Source of the DNA: CBDBND01 sp965207985
GTDB lineage: Bacteria; Pseudomonadota; Alphaproteobacteria; Rhodospirillales; Rhodospirillaceae
DNA length: 64,000 nt
Reading direction: 5' to 3'
NCBI GenBank assembly: GCA_965207985.1
Contig: CBDBND010000033.1
Location: 186,001 to 250,000, forward strand
Below are positions 8,683 to 17,278 of the stretch, piece after piece. Under the pieces are notes generated by a model that saw only the letters and a program-made list of their open reading frames with translations, was not told the origin of the DNA and did not search any database. The stretch's first letter is position 1; each line of letters starts with the position of its first letter. The translations under genes were made by a program, and so were the position numbers.

Positions 8683-9410
8683 TGAAAGCAGTCATTCTTG
8701 CCGCCGGGCAAGGCACGCGCATGCGAGCCGTCGGCGCAAGCAAACCTATGGTATCCGTTGAGGGAACCGCGCTGCTTGAGCGGGTCATCCTCAATGCCAT
8801 GGATGGCGGCGTGAATGATTTTATTGTGGTGACGGGGTACAACGGCTCACCGCTGCAAAAATTTATCATAAACCTGTCTCACCGGCTCCCTTGTTCCTTA
8901 ACCTGTGTTGAGAATACCGACTGGCATCTGGGCAACGGACGTTCGGTGCTGGCAGCCAAGGATCATATTGGCGGCCCATTTCATGTATTGATGGCGGACC
9001 ATCTCATCGACCCGAATATTCTGAGAAGCGTGCGTGCGGACGCCTTGCCACCCCATGGCGTTCGTCTGGGTGTGGATTTTCGCTTGAACAACCCTCATGT
9101 GGATATCGACGATGTCACCAAGGTTCTGTGCAAAGATGACCGCATCATCGAAATTGGCAAATCTCTGTCCGCCTTCAACGGCTTTGACACGGGTGTGTTT
9201 TGGTGCACACCAGGTCTGTTTGGTGCCATTGAAGAGAGTATCGCGGTTCATGATGACGATTCCCTGTCCGGCGGGGTGCGGGTCCTTGCGGCAGCGGAGT
9301 TAATGTGCTGCTGTGATATCGGCGATCGCACCTGGATCGACGTTGATACTCCGGCTTTGCTAGGGCTGGCCCAGCAGGCCATGAGCCAGCCGTCAGACAT
9401 TGCGGTATAG
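8682..9410 (+). CDS. Nucleotidyltransferase, probable CTP:inositol-1-phosphate cytidylyltransferase
   Basis: A 242-residue GT-A-fold nucleotidyltransferase. The signature VILAAGQGTRM followed by SKPMVSVEGTAL is the nucleotide-binding GxGxR...KP motif, and VLMADHLID carries the metal-binding Asp. It starts at GTG 8682, overlapping the ino1 stop. Family members activate sugar or polyol phosphates with NTPs. Sitting directly between inositol-phosphate synthase and a CDP-alcohol phosphatidyltransferase, the likely reaction is CTP plus inositol-phosphate to CDP-inositol, as in archaeal and thermophile di-inositol-phosphate pathways. The fold is clear; CTP and inositol specificity are inferred from context. 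Confidence 0.8.
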   Translation: MKAVILAAGQGTRMRAVGASKPMVSVEGTALLERVILNAMDGGVNDFIVVTGYNGSPLQKFIINLSHRLPCSLTCVENTDWHLGNGRSVLAAKDHIGGPFHVLMADHLIDPNILRSVRADALPPHGVRLGVDFRLNNPHVDIDDVTKVLCKDDRIIEIGKSLSAFNGFDTGVFWCTPGLFGAIEESIAVHDDDSLSGGVRVLAAAELMCCCDIGDRTWIDVDTPALLGLAQQAMSQPSDIAV

Positions 9411-9421
9411 CGGAGGAAACC

Positions 9422-10339
9422 GTGTCCCCATCGGAAGCACAGATCCATGCCGCAGAGAGTCATTTAGGCCTTGAGGGACAATCAAATCCAGCATCTGTTT
9501 TAAGGCATGCTGAGATTGAAGAAGCGAGCAACCGATACGTCGTTCACCGCATCAGTTTGGCCCTCATTCCTTTGTTTATCCGCTTGCGGATCACACCCAA
9601 TGCGGTGTCCTGCATGGGAGCGCTTTGCGGTCTGCTGGCGGCCTGGAGTTACTACCACTACGAAAACCCGTGGGCTTGTCTATTGGGCTTTGCGCTCATG
9701 GTCGGCTGGCACATCTTTGATGGCGCCGATGGACAACTGGCAAGACAGACAGGCCAGGTCTCAGCCGCCGGATTCATCATCGACGGCGCCTGCGACTATC
9801 TTACCTTTATCTTCGTTTATACGGCACTTGGTTTGTCTTTGAGCGGTACATATGGCGCCGTCATTTGGGTGTTGATCGCTGTTGCCGCCCTGAGTCATGT
9901 CGACCAAGCGGCCGCCTTTGAAATGCAAAGGGAAACCTACATTGCGTGGACGTCCAACCAATTCTCCGAAAAGGTGATAGAAAACGCTCGTAGAGACGGA
10001 AGATCGGGCCTGACGCAAACGGTCACAACACTTTATGGTGCCGTGCAGGCGCCGTTCCGCCCACTATCGTCCATGGTGACGAATGATCTGTTGAACAAAG
10101 CTAAAAAGAAACCGTCGTCTGATATCCCTTCGCTATACCGGGATGCCTTTAAGGATACGGTTCGCGCCTGGTCCATCCTCAGCGCCAACAACCGAACCAT
10201 CGCCATACTGATCTTTTGCCTGAGCGGGATGCCGCTTTGGTATTTCGTATACGAATGTGTCGTACTCAATCTTGCTTTGGTGGGGCTGGTCATATTGAAC
10301 CGAAGATCCCGCAGCAAAGCCGTCCAAGCCGCCGCGTAA
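9422..10339 (+). CDS. CDP-alcohol phosphatidyltransferase-family protein
   Basis: A 305-residue integral membrane enzyme starting at GTG 9422 after a strong GGAGGAA site. The complete CDP-alcohol motif DxxDGxxARx8GxxxDxxxD is present at residues 100-125 (DGADGQLAR, then GFIIDGACD). Hydrophobic helices surround it and another follows near the C-terminus. Such enzymes move a phospho-alcohol from a CDP carrier to an acceptor. With ino1 and the nucleotidyltransferase upstream, it could join CDP-inositol to a lipid or to inositol phosphate. Alternatively it could use CDP-diacylglycerol with inositol phosphate, but that would leave the cytidylyltransferase unexplained. Confidence 0.87.
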   Translation: MSPSEAQIHAAESHLGLEGQSNPASVLRHAEIEEASNRYVVHRISLALIPLFIRLRITPNAVSCMGALCGLLAAWSYYHYENPWACLLGFALMVGWHIFDGADGQLARQTGQVSAAGFIIDGACDYLTFIFVYTALGLSLSGTYGAVIWVLIAVAALSHVDQAAAFEMQRETYIAWTSNQFSEKVIENARRDGRSGLTQTVTTLYGAVQAPFRPLSSMVTNDLLNKAKKKPSSDIPSLYRDAFKDTVRAWSILSANNRTIAILIFCLSGMPLWYFVYECVVLNLALVGLVILNRRSRSKAVQAAA

Positions 10340-10361
10340 TACAAGTTTTCGAACGAACGTC

Positions 10362-11678
10362 ATGACAGAGTCCAAAGCATCGACTGCGGCTCCGTTTGCA
10401 TTGGACGGGATTGAGCAAGACCGCAAGGACATCCGCCGGGGATCCACGCTGAATATCCTTGGATTTCTCGCCCGCCTCTGTGCGCGAATTCCGTTTCTGC
10501 TGATCGCTGGACGCCTTTACGGTACAGCCTCTTACGGTGAATACGTTTTGTTGACGGCCATCGTCGAAACGACGGCCTTGCTTTCGTTCTTCGGTTTGAA
10601 ACGGACTATTTTTCGCTTCATCGACTCCCACAGCGAAGAAACACCAAAGGTTATCCGCCACGCGTTTTTGATTGCCACGGGACTTTCCGTCCTGCTTATG
10701 GCCATCATTCAGATGACTGCACCGGTGGTGCTTGCCTTTTTTTCCGCGCCGGAAGCGGCGTCCAACTTGATCGTTTTGGCTTGGGCCATACCCTTCATTT
10801 CCCTGACCGATGTGTTCCTGTCAGCCACCCTCTCCCGCCGGATCATGCGCTATGAAGTGGCTGTGCGCAGTTTTGTCGAGCCCATCACCCTGACGGTAAT
10901 GAGCTTGGTCTTTTTCCTCTTCGGCTTGGCGCACGCCGGCCTGATTTATGCCTTCCTCTGCGCCTTCGGCTTGGCCGCCTTGGTCTCAGCCGTTCAGTGT
11001 TACCGGCTTTTTGGCGGCGCGGTGTTTTTCGGCGGTTTGCAAAGGACCCTGTTTACGGAGATCCTGAAAAACTCGTCTTACACCTGCTTGCATGACCTTT
11101 CCCGCGTCATGGTCGCACGCCTTGATACGTTTGCCGTTGGATATTTTTTCTCTACGTCCGCCGTCGGTCTCTACGGTATGGCGCAGCAGTTTTTGACCAT
11201 TGTCGAAAAGGTAGCGCTTAGTTTTTACCCCATGCTCATGCCAGTGGTGTCCGTCGCGGTCAGCAACGGAGACCGTTCGCGTCTAATGGGACAGCTGCGC
11301 TCGGCTGGTGTCCGCCTTGTACTGCTGCAACTCCCCGTAGTCGCCGTGTTTTTCTTCTTCGGTGAAGATTTGTTGCGCTTGATCGGTCCTGGATTTGAGG
11401 ATGCCTGGCCGGTGTTGATGATTCTTTCCGTTGGCTGCTGGATCAACGCTGTGATGCAGCTGGTGGAAGTGCCCCTGACATATATGCGCCCGCACATGAA
11501 CCTGTTCGGCTGCCTCGGCGCCATCGCCGTTTACCTGCTCATAGTCTCAGATATGCAGATGATGTGGGGCGTCAATGGTATCGCCATGACGTCCGTCTTA
11601 AGTGCTTTTCTCGCCAACATCGTCCTGATTACGGTGTTCACGCGCTCACGGGTAATCCCGCTATTGAAGGCAGAGTAA
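10362..11678 (+). CDS. Wzx/MATE-like oligosaccharide-lipid flippase
   Basis: A 438-residue protein with about 12 predicted membrane helices and the N-terminal pattern RGSTLNILGFLARLCARIPFL typical of polysaccharide-biosynthesis flippases (MOP superfamily). Helices such as IVEKVALSFYPMLMPVVSVAV also match. It is the last gene of the inositol operon, 22 bases after the phosphatidyltransferase. Flippases of this type move lipid-linked sugars across the inner membrane, so the operon product is probably membrane-bound and moved to the periplasmic leaflet. This argues against a purely soluble compatible solute. Confidence 0.85.
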   Translation: MTESKASTAAPFALDGIEQDRKDIRRGSTLNILGFLARLCARIPFLLIAGRLYGTASYGEYVLLTAIVETTALLSFFGLKRTIFRFIDSHSEETPKVIRHAFLIATGLSVLLMAIIQMTAPVVLAFFSAPEAASNLIVLAWAIPFISLTDVFLSATLSRRIMRYEVAVRSFVEPITLTVMSLVFFLFGLAHAGLIYAFLCAFGLAALVSAVQCYRLFGGAVFFGGLQRTLFTEILKNSSYTCLHDLSRVMVARLDTFAVGYFFSTSAVGLYGMAQQFLTIVEKVALSFYPMLMPVVSVAVSNGDRSRLMGQLRSAGVRLVLLQLPVVAVFFFFGEDLLRLIGPGFEDAWPVLMILSVGCWINAVMQLVEVPLTYMRPHMNLFGCLGAIAVYLLIVSDMQMMWGVNGIAMTSVLSAFLANIVLITVFTRSRVIPLLKAE

Positions 11679-11708
11679 GCGTGTCGCGAAAACCGTTGAT
11701 GGCGTTGG

Positions 11709-12704
11709 CTAGTCCACTTCGGCGGCAACCCGGAAGCCGATCCAGCTTTGCCGCATGGTGCGCGGATCGGGCCCGCCGCGCACGGAGGACCGAGTGAACA
11801 GTGGTCCGGTGCCATAGGCGCCGCCGCGCAAGGGACTTTCATCACAAAACCCCGTGTTCACCGCCGAACCATCGGCCGGCAGGGCGTCGTGATTGGGCGT
11901 CCAGCAATCGGCGACCCACTCCCACACATTGCCGGTCATGTCGTAGAGACCCCAGGCGTTGGGATCGTGCATACCGGCAGGCGCGGTGTAGAGATAGGTA
12001 TCATTGCAGGATTGACTTGGGCGGGTGGGATGGGCAGCCGCCATGGTCACATCGGCCACATTGCCGTACGCGCACGCCTCATCCCCGTCATCGCCCCAGG
12101 GATACTGGGATCTGGCGCCGGCACGTGAGGCGTATTCCCACTGGGCCTCTGTTGGCAGCGCGTACTGGCGTCCTGTCATGTCCGTGAGCCAGGCCGCATA
12201 GGCTTCGGCGTCGTTTTTTGAAACACAGACGACCGGGTGATCGGATCTTTGGGGAATGCCGGGATCAACCCATGACATGCCATTCTCGCCCCGGTTCCAG
12301 CCTCCGGCCCAGACCACGCAATGGGGCTGGGTTTGGTGACCGGTGGCCTGAACGAATTCCGCGAACTGATCGCGGGTGATTTCGAAACGCCCGATGGCAA
12401 ACGGTTTGGCGAAGGTCACACGTTTTTCCGGAGACTCCCACAAAATGCGCGCACCTTCGATCTGGCGGGTCCATGGAAGTTCGTTGACCTGGCTTGCGGG
12501 CGCGCCCATGACAAAGCTGCCGGTTGGAACGATTTTCAACTCGGGGCAGATGGCGCAATCACGAATGATGTCCGGCGGCAGGTCGTTATCGATATCACGC
12601 ACCGCTTGCAGATAAGGGTCATCGGTCTGTTGGTCAGATACGTCAGTGGCGCAGCCCAACAAACCGGCAACCATGAAAAGCGCGATATATTTATTAATCT
12701 TCAT
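11709..12704 (-). CDS. Formylglycine-generating-enzyme-like (SUMF1) lipoprotein
   Basis: A 331-residue protein with a lipoprotein signal (LFMVAGLLGC, lipobox LLGC near residue 18) and one FGE-sulfatase domain. Family motifs include GSFVMGAP, FEITRDQFAEF, RQYALPTEAQWEYASRAG and GNVWEWVADCW, ending MRQSWIGFRVA. Genuine formylglycine-generating enzymes activate sulfatases, but many periplasmic relatives bind or modify other substrates, and no sulfatase gene is visible here. It probably sits on the periplasmic face of a membrane. It lies nine bases from the next minus-strand gene, which is upstream of it, so they are likely co-transcribed. Confidence 0.87.
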   Translation of the reverse strand: MKINKYIALFMVAGLLGCATDVSDQQTDDPYLQAVRDIDNDLPPDIIRDCAICPELKIVPTGSFVMGAPASQVNELPWTRQIEGARILWESPEKRVTFAKPFAIGRFEITRDQFAEFVQATGHQTQPHCVVWAGGWNRGENGMSWVDPGIPQRSDHPVVCVSKNDAEAYAAWLTDMTGRQYALPTEAQWEYASRAGARSQYPWGDDGDEACAYGNVADVTMAAAHPTRPSQSCNDTYLYTAPAGMHDPNAWGLYDMTGNVWEWVADCWTPNHDALPADGSAVNTGFCDESPLRGGAYGTGPLFTRSSVRGGPDPRTMRQSWIGFRVAAEVD

Positions 12705-12713
12705 TGCGCGTTC

Positions 12714-13472
12714 CTACTGGCTTGGCATGGCCGCGTATTGAGTACGCCAATGGCCGAGGGGAACGCTGGGCTCGTTTCGCATGGCAAAGGCCTTGCCGCG
12801 GGCGTCCGGATTGGTCAGCGCATCCAAGGACGCAAGGCCGATATCGCCCGCGGTAATGCGCGAGACGTAATAGTCTTTTCGATCCAGCAGGATGAACGGG
12901 ATTTTACCGCCGTCTTCTTCCGGAACCCGTCCGGGCGCGATGATGGTATAGCTCATGCCGCTTTCGCGCAGGTATTCTTCGCCCTTGGTTTTCCAATACC
13001 GCACGTAGTTTTTGGCTGGGTTCTTGCTCTGATCCACCTGCGGACCGGAGGTTGCTGTGGAAATCAAAACGAAATGTTTCACCCCCGCCGTGATCGCCGC
13101 GTCCACCAGATTACGCATGCCGTGATAATCCACCATCTCGGGACTGTACGGCCCTGTCCATTGGGACGAGCGGATGGAAGAGATGACATAGTCCACGTTC
13201 CTCATGGGTTCGACCAGAGTGCGCGGATCGCGCACATCCGCTTGAACCCATTCGTAATCGGTATGGGCGAACCGTTGCCGGGCTCGCGCCACATTGCGGG
13301 TGGTTGCCCGCACCGTGTAGCCATCAGCACGAATCACTTTGGCGATGAACGGTCCGATGCGGCCCGTGGCACCGAGAATGAGCACCCGGCCCTTATGACC
13401 GTCGGCCACAGCATTTTGCCAGGGCAACATGAGTGAAGCTGCAGTACTCGCGAGTAGCATGCGTCGATTCAT
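12714..13472 (-). CDS. NAD(P)-binding NmrA/SDR-type protein with export signal
   Basis: A 252-residue atypical short-chain dehydrogenase. From the ATG at 13472, with AGGGAGA upstream, it begins with an export-like segment NRRMLLASTAASLMLPW, resembling a weak Tat signal. An NAD(P)-binding Rossmann motif VLILGATGRIGPFIAKVI follows, then DVRDPRTLVEPM and a VLISTATSG strand. NmrA-like proteins sense or use NAD(P) and are usually cytosolic, so an exported version would need Tat transport of a folded, cofactor-loaded protein. A start at 13556 is in frame but lacks family likeness. It is probably co-transcribed with the SUMF1-like gene downstream. Confidence 0.75.
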   Translation of the reverse strand: MNRRMLLASTAASLMLPWQNAVADGHKGRVLILGATGRIGPFIAKVIRADGYTVRATTRNVARARQRFAHTDYEWVQADVRDPRTLVEPMRNVDYVISSIRSSQWTGPYSPEMVDYHGMRNLVDAAITAGVKHFVLISTATSGPQVDQSKNPAKNYVRYWKTKGEEYLRESGMSYTIIAPGRVPEEDGGKIPFILLDRKDYYVSRITAGDIGLASLDALTNPDARGKAFAMRNEPSVPLGHWRTQYAAMPSQ

Positions 13473-13555
13473 GATATGTCTCCCTGAAAAGGCGAAGAGC
13501 GGACATACTATACGCCCGTCGCACCAACCTGAAAAACATTGTTGGAGGCACCCCA

Positions 13556-14092
13556 TTGCATATTAGGGAAACTCAAAGTTCTGACCTCTCTGACATCCTG
13601 AAGGTTCACAATTTGGCCTTCGGCCGTGATGAGATCGAGACCCTCGTCAAAGATTTGCTGGATGACTCCAGTGCAGAACCAATTTTATCTTTGATCGCTG
13701 TCGATGACGATCAGCCGCTTGGGCATATTTTGTTTACCAAAGCGCATCTAGACGATTCAGATAGTAAGAGCGTCATCAGAATACTCGCGCCCCTTGCCGT
13801 TGTTCCCGATGCACAAGGACAGGGTGTCGGGGAAAAAATTATTAGAGAAGGATTGGGGCAACTATCGGATTCGGACGTGGATTTGGTATTTGTCCTTGGA
13901 CATCCCAGTTATTATCCGAGACGTGGGTTCGAACCCGCCGGCCGTTTGGGGTTGGACGCGCCCTACCCGATTCCTGAAAAAAACGCGGATGCTTGGATGG
14001 TCCAAGCGCTTCGCCCAGGTGTACTCGGTTCTGTAAGCGGAACAGTGAAGTGTGCCGTCGCGCTAGATAAGCCTGAGTATTGGCGGGAATAA
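13556..14092 (+). CDS. GNAT-family N-acetyltransferase (YhbS-like)
   Basis: A 178-residue protein starting at TTG 13556, chosen because GGAGG lies eight bases upstream. It matches YhbS-type acetyltransferases: N-terminal IRETQSSDLSDILKVHNLAF, the acetyl-CoA loop APLAVVPDAQGQGVGEKII (Q/RxxGxG pattern), and the characteristic LGHPSYYPRRGFEPAG motif. It should move an acetyl group from acetyl-CoA to an unknown amine in the cytosol. It is divergent from the NmrA-type gene, whose ATG is 83 bases away; no operon partner is visible. Confidence 0.87.
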   Translation: MHIRETQSSDLSDILKVHNLAFGRDEIETLVKDLLDDSSAEPILSLIAVDDDQPLGHILFTKAHLDDSDSKSVIRILAPLAVVPDAQGQGVGEKIIREGLGQLSDSDVDLVFVLGHPSYYPRRGFEPAGRLGLDAPYPIPEKNADAWMVQALRPGVLGSVSGTVKCAVALDKPEYWRE

Positions 14093-14151
14093 AAACCAAC
14101 CCGTCCTGAAGCCTCCACGATTGTCACAGGGTCATAGAAAGACGGGCAGCC

Positions 14152-14712
14152 TCAGCGCATCGGTTGGCGCACGAACCGGCCTTCCTCGCTGTTGGTCCAG
14201 CTGCCGTCGGCATTCTGACGTTGGCGGTTCTGAATAAAGGCATCGGGACCGTCCGGTGTCCAGGTGGTGGTGAAATGCACAGTGCCGCGGCTGCCGCCGA
14301 TCAAACGCTTATCGTCGAAAACCAGAGTTTCGCCATCAGTGGTCATGGTACCGGTGGAAAACGAACCGCCGATGGACCAGAAGATGTAACGCAGCACCTT
14401 GGTGTCGGGATCCCAATAGTAGTTGGTCTCGCCACGCACCGGCGGGGTCAAGCCATCCAAGTAGAGGGTGTCGGTTAGGATGTTGTTCTCCAAGCGCCAG
14501 CGCACGCAATGGGTGACGGAGCGCGGGCCAACACCGGTGGAGTCAGCGACAAAGCCGGGCAGCGGCCCTTGCCAGCACGACCCGGCCATGAAACGGATGG
14601 GCTCAAAACCCTCCTCGGCGGTCTGCGGCCCGGCAGTTGGTGTCTGAGCCCCGACAGACGCAATGGGCAACGCTACCAAAATCAAAAAAGAAATGAACTT
14701 TTCAATTTTCAT
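14152..14712 (-). CDS. Exported protein of unknown function (DUF1579-like)
   Basis: A 186-residue protein with a clear signal peptide (FISFLILVALPIASVGAQ) and a beta-rich mature part. GSCWQGPLPGF, VRWRLENNILTDTLYLDG, YYWDPDTKVLRYIFWS and FTTTWTPDGPDAFIQNRQR resemble the calycin-like DUF1579 family of secreted proteins. The role is unknown. An IS3-family element begins 127 bases upstream of its start and may have changed its promoter. Confidence 0.65.
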   Translation of the reverse strand: MKIEKFISFLILVALPIASVGAQTPTAGPQTAEEGFEPIRFMAGSCWQGPLPGFVADSTGVGPRSVTHCVRWRLENNILTDTLYLDGLTPPVRGETNYYWDPDTKVLRYIFWSIGGSFSTGTMTTDGETLVFDDKRLIGGSRGTVHFTTTWTPDGPDAFIQNRQRQNADGSWTNSEEGRFVRQPMR

Positions 14713-14920
14713 TGAAGGCTCCTATTTCTTAGGAGACAAAATCTGGAATACGGAGAGGGTCTGACACCCCATTTCCATCGCTGTCGAACCTGGCCAGATA
14801 CGCTCTAAAAGTAAATACGACATCCTTTGGAGTCGTGATGTGAGCTACTCCCCGGGAATCGGACACTGACGTAAGCTACACTTTGTTGTCTTCTGGTCTT
14901 CGTAGAGAAGGAGATCAGAG

Positions 14921-15214
14921 ATGTCGAAACGCAAGCAACACTGGCCGGAATTCAAGGCGAAAGTAGCCCTTGAAGCCTTGAAGGGCGAAGAGACCGTATC
15001 CGAGCTGTCCAGCCGGTTCGGGGTTCACCCGACGATGATTCATCAATGGAAGCGTGCGCTGCTTGATGGTGCTCCTGGCCTGTTCGCCCGTGGTGGCCGC
15101 CGGCAACCGGAGATCGACGAAGCGCAGGTGAAGGAACTGCATGCCAAGATTGGGGAGTTGGCTGTGGCCAACGATTTTTTGTCCAGACAGCTCAAGCCCT
15201 GGGGCGTGAAGTGA
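14921..15214 (+). CDS. IS3-family OrfA (helix-turn-helix transposase subunit)
   Basis: A 97-residue DNA-binding subunit. WPEFKAKVALEALKGEETVSELSSRFGVHPTMIHQWK is the IS3 helix-turn-helix, followed by a leucine-zipper-like C-terminus ending LSRQLKPWGVK. The ATG at 14921 follows GGAGATC. In IS3 elements OrfA and OrfB are usually fused by a -1 frameshift to make the active transposase. Confidence 0.9.
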   Translation: MSKRKQHWPEFKAKVALEALKGEETVSELSSRFGVHPTMIHQWKRALLDGAPGLFARGGRRQPEIDEAQVKELHAKIGELAVANDFLSRQLKPWGVK

Positions 15215-16074
15215 GACGCGGCATGATCGAGCCGGGTCATCCCGGATTATCGGTCAGCAGGCAGTGTGCGCTGCTGTCGATCTCCCGGTCGTCGTTCTAT
15301 TACACGCCCAAGGGTGAGAGCGAGATGAACCTCGCGCTGATGCGTGAGATCGATGAACAGTTCCTGGACACGCCGTTCTTTGGCGTCCGGCAGATGACGT
15401 GGCATTTGAAGAACGAAGGCCATTGCGTCAATGAGAAGCGGATTCGCCGCCTGATGCGGCTCATGGGCCTGATGCCGATCTACCAGAAGCCCAGCACCTC
15501 AAAGCCAGCGAAGGGGCACAAGACCTGGCCGTATCTACTCCGGGGGCTGAGTGTGAACAGACCGAACCAGGTCTGGGCAACGGATATCACCTACCTGCCG
15601 ATGCGCCGGGGGTTCCTGTACCTGGTTGCCATCATGGATTGGTTTACCCGCACGGTGCTGGCTTGGCGCATCTCGAACACGCTGGAGGCTGACTTCTGCG
15701 TCGAGGCGTTAAACGAGGCGACCCACACGTTCGGTGCGCCAGAGATCATGAACACCGACCAGGGCTCGCAGTTCACCTCGTTTGCTTGGACCGACCGGCT
15801 TCGGCGGACGGGCGTGCGCATCTCGATGGACGGCAAGGGGCGGTTCCTCGACAACATCTTCGTCGAGCGGCTTTGGCGCACGCTCAAATACGAGTGCGTC
15901 TATCTGCACGCCTGGGAAAACGGCTCACAGGCCAGGGCGGGTATCCGCAAATGGATCACGTTCTACAATGAGAGGCGTCCTCATTCCGCCCTTGGCGGCA
16001 GGCCGCCCGCCGTGGTCTATTGGACGGCAATCGAGCAAAACCAAACCGATCAGCAGGCCCAGAAAGTAGCTTAA
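15211..16074 (+). CDS. IS3-family OrfB (DDE transposase)
   Basis: A 287-residue integrase-core transposase that starts inside the end of orfA. The DDE residues are visible: Asp in WATDITYLP, Asp in NTDQGSQFTS and Glu in VERLWRTLKYE, followed by the typical YNERRPHSALGGRPPA tail. The HTH-like start SRQCALLSISRSSFYY is standard for the family. It appears intact. Confidence 0.92.
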   Translation: MRRGMIEPGHPGLSVSRQCALLSISRSSFYYTPKGESEMNLALMREIDEQFLDTPFFGVRQMTWHLKNEGHCVNEKRIRRLMRLMGLMPIYQKPSTSKPAKGHKTWPYLLRGLSVNRPNQVWATDITYLPMRRGFLYLVAIMDWFTRTVLAWRISNTLEADFCVEALNEATHTFGAPEIMNTDQGSQFTSFAWTDRLRRTGVRISMDGKGRFLDNIFVERLWRTLKYECVYLHAWENGSQARAGIRKWITFYNERRPHSALGGRPPAVVYWTAIEQNQTDQQAQKVA

Positions 16075-16350
16075 ATCAAACCAGAACCTGTCCAATAATC
16101 AGGGAGTAGCTCACAACCATACAGTATTATAATCCGCGCACGATAATTTCAACACAGGAAGTCTGCACAATAACTTTCACCGACTATTCAAAGTTTCCAC
16201 CAGTATTCAAGAAGGAAGAAGTTCCCTGCACATCTGATTCTTCTCAGAATCCATTCGAGACCTTTTCAGGTACTAATTATTTCCCTAAATCGTTATCTCC
16301 CTAAATAGAAATCCGTTTGTCTCAGCGATGGAATAACAAAGGAGAGTTCC

Positions 16351-16791
16351 ATGTCTTTGCGTTACCTATCAGCCGTCGTTTTTGTTTTTGGGCTGCTTAC
16401 ACTGTTTGCGGAAGAGCCCTTAGCTGACGAACGTCAAGATGCAACAGCAGCTGCACAAGGAATAATGTCTGCCCTTTCAAAAGGGCAGTTCAATCAAGTT
16501 TGGGACAAACAGATGAGTATCGTCTTTAGCCAAACAATGACTAAAGATTCCTTCTTAGCAAACATGTCTATTGGGCGCACACCTATGGGCAACCTGACTG
16601 ACAGTAGAATCGTTGATGTAAATTACTCCCAAGAAGATGCCCAAACCGGATTCAAGGGCGATATCTGGGCTATTACGTTCTTAAACACCTATCGTGTGGG
16701 CAAATTTTATGAACGTGTTGTCGTCGTCAAAGATGGTGATGGCGCCTATAGATTGGCCGGACTTTGGGGCTCCCCAGCACCGACTCAGTAG
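16351..16791 (+). CDS. DUF4019-like exported protein
   Basis: A 146-residue protein from the ATG at 16351, preceded by AAAGGAGAG. A signal peptide (YLSAVVFVFGLLTLFA) precedes a small alpha/beta domain with SKGQFNQVWDKQMS, RTPMGNLTDSRIVDVNYS and YERVVVVKDGDGAYRLAGLW, matching DUF4019. Function unknown; probably periplasmic. The 235-base gap upstream, between the IS3 element and this gene, contains its promoter region and no other gene that I can see. Confidence 0.75.
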   Translation: MSLRYLSAVVFVFGLLTLFAEEPLADERQDATAAAQGIMSALSKGQFNQVWDKQMSIVFSQTMTKDSFLANMSIGRTPMGNLTDSRIVDVNYSQEDAQTGFKGDIWAITFLNTYRVGKFYERVVVVKDGDGAYRLAGLWGSPAPTQ

Positions 16792-16953
16792 ACGTTCCTT
16801 TTTTAAAGATCTACAGCGTTTTGCCGCTGACCTTTTGTGCTGCTTTTGCAATAGTAGCCATTGGTGAGTTTTTACCAAACGCACTTGGGCCAATCCTGCT
16901 GTAGGGTGTCCAATGAAAAACAAACAAAGCCCCCGCGGCACAGGGTAAATTTG

Positions 16954-17223
16954 ATGTCATTTCATGTCCCTGCTCTGTGTCGTTTGCGCGCTGTGATCGG
17001 CTTATCATTGCTTGTTGGATTCGCACCCTCATTTCGTCTGCCATGGAGGTCCGTGGCTGCAACCGTGATCGGCGGACTCCTGTTGGGTTACGGCGCGCGT
17101 ATCGCTTTCGGATGCAACATTGGCGCCTATTTCGGCGGCATCAGTTCGACGAGCCTACATGGCTGGCTTTGGTTTATTGCCGCCATTTCCGGTAGTAGTC
17201 TGGGCAGCCGTTTCAGACCTTAA
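16954..17223 (+). pseudogene. C-terminal remnant of a YeeE/YedE-type sulfur-transport protein
   Basis: Only the last part of a YeeE/YedE membrane protein remains. AATVIGGLLLGYGARIAFGCNIGAYF gives the diagnostic GC-containing membrane motif, split here as VIGGLLLGYG plus ARIAFGCNIGAYFGG, followed by LHGWLWFIAAISGSSLGSRFRP. The upstream half is missing or scrambled between 16800 and 16950, where a hydrophobic stretch in another frame may be more of the same gene. It is not expected to work. Confidence 0.7.
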
Positions 17224-17278
17224 TTCGGTTTTCACTAATTTAATTGAAGTGCAACCAAAGCACTCGGTTTGGCACTGT

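Larger units (their letters stand above)
14839..16115 (+). mobile_element. IS3-family insertion sequence, apparently complete
   Basis: This 1,277-base element is bounded by imperfect inverted repeats: TGTGAGCTACTCCC at 14839 and its complement GGGAGTAGCTCACA ending at 16115, with a further matching TGGACA/CGGACA inside. It carries the two overlapping frames usual for IS3 (orfA and orfB, overlapping by four bases). No clear target duplication is visible. Both frames are open, so it may be active. Confidence 0.85.

Noticed and set aside
12321..13436. 371-codon plus-strand frame
   Set aside because: Antisense to the SUMF1-like and NmrA-type genes, both of which have strong motifs and signals.
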